Shown piece by piece: positions 52,173 to 59,386 of a stretch of 64,000 nucleotides of DNA (the first letter of the stretch is position 1; every line of letters begins with the position of its first letter). The stretch is from Bacillota bacterium (GTDB lineage Bacteria; Bacillota; Bacilli; Paenibacillales; Paenibacillaceae): positions 124,001 through 188,000 of the forward strand of contig JAEWPC010000011.1 in the NCBI GenBank assembly GCA_023460795.1, given 5' to 3'. Under the pieces are notes generated by a model. It was not told where the DNA came from. It saw only the letters and a list, made by a program, of their open reading frames with translations, and searched no databases. Position numbers and translations under genes: made by a program.

Positions 52173-53762
52173 CTAGCCGATATTGAATATCGACACGGCT
52201 CGCTGCAAATCCTGAGCCAGCACCGACAGGGACTGGGCCGTCGCCGCGGTTTCCTGGCTGGCCGCCGCCGCTTCCTCCGTCGCCGCGGAGATGCTCTCGA
52301 CCGCCTCCTGCACTGTCGACGTTTGGGCCGCTTGCTCTTCGCTCGCCGACGCGATCTCCGACACCTTGTGCCCGGCGTCGTTGACCATTCCGGCGATCAG
52401 TCGGAACGATTCCCCCGTCCTGCGTGATAAATCCGCGCTCTCGTGAACGGCGGTTACGCTTTGTTTCGTATTCTCCTGCATGCCCTTGATAATACCCGTA
52501 ATCTGTTTCGTTGCCTCGCTGCTCCGTTCGGCCAGCTTGCGAACCTCGTCCGCGACAACAGCAAACCCGCGTCCCTGCTCGCCTGCGCGCGCCGCCTCTA
52601 TCGCCGCGTTCAACGCAAGCAAGTTCGTCTGATCGGCAATATCCTCGATCACCTCGATTATATCTCCGATTTTTTGGGAGTCATCCTCCAGCATCGCCAT
52701 TTTGTCGCTTACCGCGTTCATGCTTTGCATCGAAGACTGAATGACGTCTCCCCCTTCCCTGGCAACTTCGATCGCCTTGTCGGACAGCTCGGATGCGCGC
52801 TCCGTATTCTGCGCGACGGAATGAACCGCCGCAGACAACTCCTTGAACAGCTCGCTAATCGTCTGCGCCGAGTTCGCCTGGCTGGCGTTGCCGCTGGCAA
52901 TCTCTTCGCTGCTGGCCGAAATTTGTTCCGAAGCCGCAGCCAAGCTTTGCGCGCCTGTCAGAATGCTGCCGACGATGCGTCTTAGGTTAAGCACCATCGC
53001 GTCGATAGCATTGCCTAGAGAGCCGATCTCGTCTTTCGTATCGAGATTGACGGTTTCCCGGAGATCGCCCTCGGCGACTTTGGATACGAGCCGCACGACG
53101 CGATTGAGCGGTTTGGAAATCATACGGGAGATCCAATAGCCGAACGCGATACTGACCGCGATCGCCGCAACGAGGATGCCGATCGTGATGTTGCGCGACG
53201 AGCTGTAAATGTGCGCCGCCTGATCGCGCGACGCGTCCGCCTCCGCCATATTAATCTCGACCAACGATACCAGCACTTCCTTAAGCTGGTCGGTAGCCTT
53301 TTGATAGTCCCCGTCGATGTAACGTTCCATCTCTTCCAGATTGCCGGAATCCTTCAGACTGGCCGTTTTGTCGAACGTTTCCAAGTATTGATTCCAAAGC
53401 CTGTCATAGGACTCCATCTTGTTGCGTGATTCGTCGGACAGCTCGGTAGCCTTAAACTCGTCCATCGCTTTGCTGATTCTCGCGATTTCATTCTGATACC
53501 CTTCTTTCGTATCCGCAACCTCCTGCGCATCCGACGCCATATACAGCTTGCGCATGATCACTCGCATTTCGTTGAAGCCGACTTGAACTTCCTGAAGCGA
53601 CTTGACGGCGATCAACTGGTTTTCGTACATATCGTCGAGCCCGCTGTTAATTTTGGATAGATTGCTTAGCCCGTAAATGCCGATGAAAGCCATAATGGCC
53701 GAGATGACTAGGAAGGAACTAATAAATTTGACGCTCGTCTTCAGGTTATAGAACCATTTCAT
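52173..53762 (-). CDS. Methyl-accepting chemotaxis protein, 4HB ligand domain
   Basis: A 529-residue chemoreceptor. TM1 is at about 11-31, followed by a four-helix-bundle type ligand domain (MYENQLIAVKSLQEVQVGFNEMRVIMRKLY..), TM2 near 190-212, a HAMP domain (SRMISKPLNRVVRLVSKVAEGD) and a signalling hairpin with the conserved tip DIADQTNLLALNAAIEAARAGEQGRGFAVVADEVRKLAE. It is the last gene of the HD-GYP/cheW/cheA/mcp operon and overlaps cheA by 17 bases. Confidence 0.94.
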   Translation of the reverse strand: MKWFYNLKTSVKFISSFLVISAIMAFIGIYGLSNLSKINSGLDDMYENQLIAVKSLQEVQVGFNEMRVIMRKLYMASDAQEVADTKEGYQNEIARISKAMDEFKATELSDESRNKMESYDRLWNQYLETFDKTASLKDSGNLEEMERYIDGDYQKATDQLKEVLVSLVEINMAEADASRDQAAHIYSSSRNITIGILVAAIAVSIAFGYWISRMISKPLNRVVRLVSKVAEGDLRETVNLDTKDEIGSLGNAIDAMVLNLRRIVGSILTGAQSLAAASEQISASSEEIASGNASQANSAQTISELFKELSAAVHSVAQNTERASELSDKAIEVAREGGDVIQSSMQSMNAVSDKMAMLEDDSQKIGDIIEVIEDIADQTNLLALNAAIEAARAGEQGRGFAVVADEVRKLAERSSEATKQITGIIKGMQENTKQSVTAVHESADLSRRTGESFRLIAGMVNDAGHKVSEIASASEEQAAQTSTVQEAVESISAATEEAAAASQETAATAQSLSVLAQDLQRAVSIFNIG

Positions 53763-55785
53763 GGGCGTTCACCTCGTATTGGTTATAGATGCCGTTACGG
53801 CCGATCTTGCGTATAATGCCGCCGATTTCCAAGATAAGCGCGACGCTGCCGCTGCCGAGTATCGTCGCACCGGCTATGCCTTCTGCATGGCCTACGAAAG
53901 AACCTAGCGATTTGATGACGATTTCCTGGTTGCCGAGCAGTTCGTCGACCGCGAGAGCGTATCTCTTTTCCGCTCGGCCGACGATGACGAGAGGCACGTG
54001 ATGGGTCGATCCCGAGCGCGGATAGCCGAAGCAATCATGCAACCACGACACCGGAATGACTTGGTTGCGGATCGTCACGATCGGCACGCCTTTGACGGAA
54101 CGAATTTCCTTCGGATGCAGCCTCACGATTTCCAGAACGTTGTTCATCGGAATAATGAAGACGGTGCCCGCCAATTTCACCATCAACCCGCTGATAATGG
54201 CCAACGTAAGCGGCAGGCGGATCGTAAAGCGAGTCCCTGCCCCAGAGCGCGATTCGACGTCGATTCGACCGTTCATCTTTTCGATGCCCGCCCTGACGAT
54301 GTCCATGCCGACGCCTCTCCCGGATATATCGCTAAGTTGAGCGGCGGTTGACAAGCCCGGCTCGAATATGAGCGACAAAGCCTCTTGCTCCGAGCATTGC
54401 TCCGCTTCGGCGGGCGTCATGCGCTTGCGGTCAACCGCTTTGCGCAGCAGCTTCGCGGCATCGATGCCCGCGCCGTCATCCTCGACGACGATCAGCACCT
54501 GATTGTCCTCGTGGGAGGCGCGCACGAACACGCTCCCCTTCTCCGGTTTGCCTTTCTCCCTGCGCGCGGCCGGCAGCTCTATGCCGTGATCGACAGCATT
54601 GCGCAGCAAATGAATGAGCGGATCTCCCAATTCCTCGATCAACGTCCGATCGAGCTCGGTATCCTTTCCCTCCATGACCAGTTCGACTTCCTTGCCGAGC
54701 GTCTGCGAAATATCCCGGATCATCCGCGGAAACCGGTTGAGGAGCTGCTCGATCGGCAGCATGCGGACCTTCATGACGCTTTCCTGTAACTGGCCGACGA
54801 TTCTCGTAAAATGATCCGCGATTTGTCCTAGATCCTGAACCGACTCGTCCGTGCCGAACTTCGCCCCCAACGTCTTCTCGATCTGCTTGATCCGGGTTTG
54901 ATCGATAACCAGCTCTCCGACCAGATTCATCAGTTGCTCCAACCGATCGACGCTCACCCGAATCGAGTGGGAACGGGCCTTGTCTCCGCGCTCCGCCGGA
55001 ATCGGCCGTTGGATCGCATCTGCTACCCGATCGAATTCGCCGTCCGCCGCGCGAGGCTCGGAGTCGAAACTTTCCAACGAGACATCCTCGACGTCGATCC
55101 ATGTCCGAATCATCGAAATCGTCTGCAGCCGGGGCTCGCGCAAGCCAATCAACCAACGCGCGAACCGTTGAGCCGTCTCCGCGCCCTCCTGCGCCCAACG
55201 TCGGGACTCCGACCAGACGACGGTTCCCAAACTCTCCAACTGCCGATCGATCAGATGAAACCGCGCGGTCTTCATTTGGCAATGCGAGGCAATGGAGATC
55301 GTCAGCAACAGCAGTTCGCTTCCGGAGCCGCCCCATTGTTCGGCTGCCTGCCGCGCTTCCTCGGGCAGTCCACGGGATTCCTCCGTCTCTCCGCCAGTCG
55401 GCCGACCGACGATCGCGTCCCCTTCCGTCGTCAAGTCAGCCACCAAATCCTCGATATCCGAGTCTTCCGCGTTGCGCTGGTCAATCTCGGCCCGCAGCGT
55501 TTTCATCCTGTCCAGACACCTTAAGAACAACGTGGCAAGTCCACGGCTCAGCGATCGTCGTCCGTCCCTGATTTGCTCAAGAATGTGCTCCATGTTGTGC
55601 GTCAGCCGTTTCATTCGTTCGTACCCCATCGCGGCGGAGGAACCTTTTAACGTATGTGCGGAGCGGAACAGTCGCTGGACGCCTTGCATCGATTCTCCTG
55701 CTTGCTCGTATCGAAGAATTTCCTCCTCCATCAGTTGCAGCTGCTCGTCCAGTTCCTCCATATAGAGGGTTTGATATTCTTTCAT
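53746..55785 (-). CDS. cheA: Chemotaxis histidine kinase CheA
   Basis: A 679-residue CheA. The P1 domain has phosphoacceptor His44 in RSAHTLKGSSAAMG. A P2-like region (about 157-235) may bind a response regulator. P3 begins at RVSVDRLEQLMNLVGELVI (276-294). P4 has the N box HLLRNAVDHG (392-401), G1 DDGAGID and G2 GRGVGMD. The C-terminal P5 is a CheW-like domain. It is probably an accessory chemosensory kinase, since the main fla/che locus is absent and no cheY, cheB or cheR lies next to it. It overlaps the receptor gene. Confidence 0.94.
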   Translation of the reverse strand: MKEYQTLYMEELDEQLQLMEEEILRYEQAGESMQGVQRLFRSAHTLKGSSAAMGYERMKRLTHNMEHILEQIRDGRRSLSRGLATLFLRCLDRMKTLRAEIDQRNAEDSDIEDLVADLTTEGDAIVGRPTGGETEESRGLPEEARQAAEQWGGSGSELLLLTISIASHCQMKTARFHLIDRQLESLGTVVWSESRRWAQEGAETAQRFARWLIGLREPRLQTISMIRTWIDVEDVSLESFDSEPRAADGEFDRVADAIQRPIPAERGDKARSHSIRVSVDRLEQLMNLVGELVIDQTRIKQIEKTLGAKFGTDESVQDLGQIADHFTRIVGQLQESVMKVRMLPIEQLLNRFPRMIRDISQTLGKEVELVMEGKDTELDRTLIEELGDPLIHLLRNAVDHGIELPAARREKGKPEKGSVFVRASHEDNQVLIVVEDDGAGIDAAKLLRKAVDRKRMTPAEAEQCSEQEALSLIFEPGLSTAAQLSDISGRGVGMDIVRAGIEKMNGRIDVESRSGAGTRFTIRLPLTLAIISGLMVKLAGTVFIIPMNNVLEIVRLHPKEIRSVKGVPIVTIRNQVIPVSWLHDCFGYPRSGSTHHVPLVIVGRAEKRYALAVDELLGNQEIVIKSLGSFVGHAEGIAGATILGSGSVALILEIGGIIRKIGRNGIYNQYEVNAHEMVL

Positions 55786-55807
55786 ATCCAGCTTGACGCA
55801 GCCCCCT

Positions 55808-56236
55808 CTACTCCCTCAACAGCACTTCGTCGAGCTTAAGTATGCCGACCAATTGATTCGAACCGAGTCCGATCCCGGTAAAATACGTCCCGTTAATGCC
55901 TCCGACGCGCTCGGGAGGCGCTTGAATGTCCCCGAACGTCGTCACCTTATTGACCCTGTCGACGATAATGCCGACCGAATCCTCCCGATGGTTGACCACA
56001 ACGATTCGCGTCGACTTCGACATGCTGTCTGCCGGCATGTCGAACAAGCTTCGGAGGCTGATGACGGACACGATCTTGCCGCGAAGGTTAATCACTCCTC
56101 TCACGTAAGCCTGGCTGTTCGGTATTTCCGTGATTTCCAGCATTCGGATAATCTCATGAATTTCCGAAATGCAAATGGCGTAGCTTTCATTGCCGATACT
56201 GAATTCGACGTACTGTTCGCTCCCTACCCTCTCCAT
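55808..56236 (-). CDS. cheW: Chemotaxis coupling protein CheW
   Basis: A 142-residue CheW that couples receptor to CheA. EFSIGNESYAICISEIHEIIR and YVRGVINLRGKIVSVISLRSLFDM are the family patterns, and IVVVNHREDSVGIIVDRVNKV follows. It ends 22 bases before the cheA start and begins 49 bases after the HD-GYP gene, all on the minus strand. Confidence 0.95.
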   Translation of the reverse strand: MERVGSEQYVEFSIGNESYAICISEIHEIIRMLEITEIPNSQAYVRGVINLRGKIVSVISLRSLFDMPADSMSKSTRIVVVNHREDSVGIIVDRVNKVTTFGDIQAPPERVGGINGTYFTGIGLGSNQLVGILKLDEVLLRE

Positions 56237-56285
56237 TACCCTATTCCCCTTTCCCGATGTCGTGGTCGGAGCACTGCGGCCGTCG

Positions 56286-56894
56286 CTAACGCAGCCGCCA
56301 GTCCCGTAAACTTAGGAAGCATTCTACTATCGCGCCGTCGAACTGCGTGCCCGCATGGCGTTCTAGCTCCCGGAGGGCATCAGTTATCGGCCTTCTTGCC
56401 CGATACGTCCGCTCGGAGGTCATGCTGTCGAAAGCGTCCGCAACGGCGCATACTCGGGCAAGTAGGGGAATCTGTTCGCCCTTCAGCCCCGAAGGATATC
56501 CGTTACCGTCCCATCGCTCGTGATGATGCAGAACCAATTGAATAACGTCCTCGTTCATTTCCGCGTTCCGGGCGATCATCTCCGCTCCGAATTCGGGATG
56601 ACGCTTAATGATGCCCCATTCTTCCTCCGTCAAAGGCTTGTCGCTATCCAACAGCCCGCTAGGTACCATGAGCTTGCCCAAATCGTGAATGAAGCTGCCT
56701 CTGACCAGATTCTGCTTGACGGAATCGCCCAACTTCAACGCGTCCGCCGCCCGTTCCGCCAACAAGGCCACTCTGACGCAGTGATAATAGGTGGCGGAAT
56801 GCGTCCGTTTCAACAATTCCATTCGCCCGACCACATCGGAGTCCGATCCGAGATCGCGATATACCCGGCTTGCGATCGATATTTCTGCGTTCAT
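56286..56894 (-). CDS. HD-GYP domain protein (c-di-GMP phosphodiesterase)
   Basis: A 202-residue protein made up almost only of an HD-GYP domain. Metal and catalytic residues are His70-Asp71 (FIHDLGKLMVP), His99 (KRHPEFGAEM), the triple His at 123-125 and the complete signature HHERWDGNGYPSGLKGEQIP. An intact signature predicts hydrolysis of c-di-GMP. The ATG at 56894 has AGGA 8 bases upstream; the earlier ATG at 56903 is too close to it. It is the first gene of the cheW-cheA-mcp operon, and its upstream DNA abuts the invertible segment at 57019. Confidence 0.92.
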   Translation of the reverse strand: MNAEISIASRVYRDLGSDSDVVGRMELLKRTHSATYYHCVRVALLAERAADALKLGDSVKQNLVRGSFIHDLGKLMVPSGLLDSDKPLTEEEWGIIKRHPEFGAEMIARNAEMNEDVIQLVLHHHERWDGNGYPSGLKGEQIPLLARVCAVADAFDSMTSERTYRARRPITDALRELERHAGTQFDGAIVECFLSLRDWRLR

Positions 56895-57018
56895 GCCGGC
56901 CATCCTTTCTTAGAAATCGGCGTTTTTACCCACATACTGGTTGCCAGCATCGCTTTCGATAGAGCATGATTGTAGTACCTCGGCTAACCCACTCCTTTGA
57001 TATCGCTTTCATAGTCTA

Positions 57019-57042
57019 GTCGGATAATTACTGTTGTACGAC
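57019..57042 (+). repeat. Left inverted repeat / putative recombinase core site
   Basis: GTCGGATAA-N6-TTGTACGAC, with centre TTACTG. The two 9-bp arms match at 7 of 9 positions when one is reverse-complemented. The asymmetric centre gives the site a direction. Confidence 0.95.
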
Positions 57043-57062
57043 ATCCAAGAGGAGGAACCGCA

Positions 57063-58037
57063 ATGACCGCTCGTACGATTACTCGCGAGCTCCCCGAGTT
57101 AACCCATGAGATTAGCAGCCGCAATGACGAAAAGTACGACGACGGCGAATTCATCGAGATGTTCCTTGCCTTGAGCGAACACTCTGCCAAAACCCAGCAA
57201 AGCTACCGTCGAGGATTGCTACGTTTCAGGGCATTCGTGAACTATATGCCGCTGAAAGACGTCACCTGGAAAGAGGTCGAAGCCTATAAGCTGGCATTGA
57301 TTCGCGGCGTCGCCAACCCAACCCGAAAAACGCTTGCACCGGCAAGCGTCTCCGCGCTTATCGCGCCGATCAAATCTTTGTATAAGTGGGGAAGCGATCC
57401 GAATATCGGCTTGTTCCCACGAAATCCGACGACCTCGATCCGCTTGCCGAAAGTCGAGGTGACGAGTCGCAAGCATTTTTTGACCCGCAAAGAAGTCGGA
57501 GATCTCCTGAGTCGACTGCGGGAACAGGATTTGCGGAACTATTTGATCGGTCTATCTCTTGTCGTATTGGGGCTCCGCGTATCGGAGCTTGCGAATATGC
57601 GTTGGGGGGATTTCCATACCGATGCGGTCGAACGTTCGGCTTGGCTGAACATACGAAGAGGGAAGGGAGGAAAATCGCGTGATATAAAAGTGCCTAATTC
57701 ATTGCGAGGTTTGTATGAACGTTACAAAGCGCTATCGAAGCAAACGGCAGCGGTCGAATCCGATACGCCGGTATTCCCGATATCCATTCGTCAGATCGAA
57801 CGAATCATTCGCAATGCCGGCAATCTGTCGAGCATGGATAAACGCCCGACCCCTCATTGGCTGCGCCATACGAACGCGACGTTGGCCTTGCTCGAGGGTG
57901 CCACGTTACAGCAGGTTCAAGAGACGCTCGGACATACCCATATCAATACGACTCAACGCTACTTGCACACCGTAGAGCAATTGAAAAAGGCTGCGCCGGA
58001 CTTCGTGGAAGAGATGCTTGCGGATTTTATTCGCTGA
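57063..58037 (+). CDS. Tyrosine recombinase (phage integrase family)
   Basis: A 324-residue XerC/D-like site-specific recombinase with an N-terminal SAM-like core-binding domain (about 30-110). The catalytic residues are all present: Arg172 (GLRVSEL), Lys201 or Lys204 (GKGGKSR), His265-x-x-Arg268 (HWLRHT), His291 (LGHTHINTT) and Tyr300. The ATG follows GAGGAGG by 6 bases. Only 20 bases separate the left inverted repeat from the start, so its promoter must lie in the repeat or outside the segment. It is distinct from housekeeping XerC/XerD by context and is probably the enzyme that acts on the flanking repeats. Confidence 0.93.
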   Translation: MTARTITRELPELTHEISSRNDEKYDDGEFIEMFLALSEHSAKTQQSYRRGLLRFRAFVNYMPLKDVTWKEVEAYKLALIRGVANPTRKTLAPASVSALIAPIKSLYKWGSDPNIGLFPRNPTTSIRLPKVEVTSRKHFLTRKEVGDLLSRLREQDLRNYLIGLSLVVLGLRVSELANMRWGDFHTDAVERSAWLNIRRGKGGKSRDIKVPNSLRGLYERYKALSKQTAAVESDTPVFPISIRQIERIIRNAGNLSSMDKRPTPHWLRHTNATLALLEGATLQQVQETLGHTHINTTQRYLHTVEQLKKAAPDFVEEMLADFIR

Positions 58038-58078
58038 ACGGCAGGGAACAAAAAGTTGATTTTTTCCAAAATTAGAGG

Positions 58079-58107
58079 TTGTCAAACACTACTCGATACC
58101 CTAAAAT
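58079..58107 (+). promoter_or_regulatory. Outward promoter inside the invertible segment
   Basis: -35 TTGTCA (58079-58084), 17-base spacer, -10 TAAAAT (58102-58107). As drawn it reads right, toward the folE 3' end. In the inverted state it would read left into the HD-GYP operon. Confidence 0.65.
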
Positions 58108-58153
58108 TCAAACTAATACGACAAGAGAACGCATCTTTCGACATGGTTCTCGA

Positions 58154-58177
58154 GTCGTACAACAGTAATTATCCGAC
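58154..58177 (-). repeat. Right inverted repeat / putative recombinase core site
   Basis: Exact reverse complement of 57019-57042 over all 24 bases; identity stops at both ends. Confidence 0.95.
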
Positions 58178-58184
58178 ATTTTTT

Positions 58185-58213
58185 AGCATACACGTAAATA
58201 AACTTGTCCTCAA
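58185..58213 (-). promoter_or_regulatory. Promoter-like sequence facing into the right inverted repeat
   Basis: Minus strand -35 TTGAGG (58213-58208), 17-base spacer, -10 TATGCT (58190-58185), 7 bases outside the repeat. As drawn it would give antisense RNA to the recombinase; after inversion it would drive the recombinase. Confidence 0.5.
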
Positions 58214-58370
58214 GAAGCATCAACGCTCCTCTACGCAAAGACAGCAGGTACGCCTCTTATGGCCTCCTGCTGCCTTATACCATACCGGGCCTCGGACGCG
58301 CATCGTCTAGAATTGCCCCTCCAAGACTATTCATTCCTATTTCCGTTCGCTTCCATTCCTTCATTTATGC

Positions 58371-58402
58371 AAAAACTGCCGGGTAAATGCATCCCGACAG
58401 TC
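58371..58402 (-). terminator. folE terminator
   Basis: ACTGTCGGG / CCCGGCAGT stem followed on the minus strand by TTTTTGC. Confidence 0.78.
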
Positions 58403-58411
58403 TTCATCTAT

Positions 58412-59005
58412 CTACTGTTTAATAAGTCCGAGAAACTCGGCGCGCAACGCCGCGCTCTGGCGGAACTGGCCTCTGACAGCGGACGTTACCGTCTTGCTGC
58501 CCGGCTTCTTCACCCCGCGGGAGCACATGCACAAGTGTTCGCCTTCCACGACGACCATGACGCCGTGCGGATGAAGCACTTCGTCCATAATGTCCGCGAT
58601 TTGCGACGTGATCCGCTCCTGAACTTGCAGACGCCGCGAGATCGCTTCGACGAGACGCGCAAGCTTGCTCAAGCCGGCAATCTTGCCGCTCGGAATGTAA
58701 CCGATATGCACTTTACCGAAGAACGGCGCCATATGATGCTCGCATTGGCTGTAATACACGATATCCTTCACGATGACGAGCTCTTCGTGCTGCTCGTCGA
58801 ACGTGACGCCAAGCACGTCCCTGGCATCGACCTCATAGCCCGCGAATATCTCTTCGTACATCCGGGTCACGCGAGCGGGCGTCTCCAGCAAGCCTTCGCG
58901 CTCCACGTTCTCGCCCACGAGCTTCAGAATTTCGCGGATATGAAATTCGATTTGCTCGCGGTTGCGGCCGACTTGCGTGTTGACGTAATCTTTAACTCCC
59001 GACAC
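58412..59005 (-). CDS. folE: GTP cyclohydrolase I
   Basis: A 197-residue enzyme that opens GTP to dihydroneopterin triphosphate, the first step to folate and to queuosine precursors. Zinc ligands are Cys88 and His91 (SQCEHHMAPF) and Cys159 (EHLCMCSRGV). GYIPSGKIAGLSKLARLVEAISRR is the family signature. The GTG start follows GAGGGGG. A queG gene nearby is also in queuosine biology, though not in the same operon for certain. Confidence 0.96.
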   Translation of the reverse strand: MSGVKDYVNTQVGRNREQIEFHIREILKLVGENVEREGLLETPARVTRMYEEIFAGYEVDARDVLGVTFDEQHEELVIVKDIVYYSQCEHHMAPFFGKVHIGYIPSGKIAGLSKLARLVEAISRRLQVQERITSQIADIMDEVLHPHGVMVVVEGEHLCMCSRGVKKPGSKTVTSAVRGQFRQSAALRAEFLGLIKQ

Positions 59006-59033
59006 GGCGATTCCCCCTCGCTACGATACATGC

Positions 59034-59300
59034 TTATCTGCGGAATTTCGGATGATTCTTGCTGGAGCTTCCCGGTTGCTTAGGCGCCGCACCGCCGGTT
59101 CCTTGACCCTTCATCATCTGCTGCGCTTGCTTGATCTGCTGGCTGTTCATGTTATAGCCCATTTGCTTGGCCATCTTCTGAAGCAGCTCGGGATTGCTTT
59201 GCATCTTCGTCATTTGGGAGCGCAAATAAAATACGCCAACGATAAAGCCGACGATTAAGCCGACGACCAATGTCAGAATCGGAATAATCCAAGACCACAT
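59034..59300 (-). CDS. yneF: YneF family small membrane protein (UPF0154)
   Basis: An 88-residue protein with an N-terminal transmembrane helix (WIIPILTLVVGLIVGFIVGVFYL) and the family pattern NPELLQKMAKQMGYNMNSQQIKQ. The basic, Gly/Ser/Pro-rich C-terminal 25 residues exceed the usual length. The ATG follows GGAGGGG. Function unknown; conserved in bacilli. Confidence 0.9.
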   Translation of the reverse strand: MWSWIIPILTLVVGLIVGFIVGVFYLRSQMTKMQSNPELLQKMAKQMGYNMNSQQIKQAQQMMKGQGTGGAAPKQPGSSSKNHPKFRR

Positions 59301-59386
59301 ACGAAAAACCCCTCCAACATGCTTATTGAACCTGTCGTACTATGATAGCATCCCGGGCGGGAAGTCGCAAACGGCTAGTACCTCGG

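Larger units (their letters stand above)
57019..58177. mobile_element. Candidate invertible DNA segment encoding its own tyrosine recombinase
   Basis: A 1159-bp unit bounded by perfect 24-bp inverted repeats (57019-57042 and 58154-58177). It contains a tyrosine recombinase gene and an outward-facing promoter (58079-58107). The repeats look like recombinase core sites. Inversion would point the inner promoter at the HD-GYP-cheW-cheA-mcp operon. No target-site duplication is visible, which argues for an inversion switch rather than a transposon, but this is inference. Confidence 0.75.
58038..58411. other. Intergenic region between recombinase and folE
   Basis: Holds the outward promoter, the right inverted repeat, a leftward promoter-like sequence, a strong hairpin (CAGCAGG-tac-GCC...GGC-ct-CCTGCTG, 58242-58272) without a T-tail, and the folE terminator. 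No gene is supported. Confidence 0.75.

Noticed and set aside
57019..58177. Insertion sequence or transposon with terminal inverted repeats
   Set aside because: The encoded enzyme is a tyrosine recombinase, not a DDE transposase. The repeats are palindromic core-like sites and no flanking target duplication is visible. Not fully excluded, but inversion fits better.
58235..58250. A third c-di-GMP-I aptamer (CTACGCAAAGAC)
   Set aside because: Only the CGCAAAG part matches; there is no GNRA-closed P2 before it and no P3 pattern after it.
59006..59033. Tetrahydrofolate riboswitch for folE
   Set aside because: The space upstream of folE is only 28 bases, and no THF aptamer core is seen there or in 58038-58411, which is downstream of folE.
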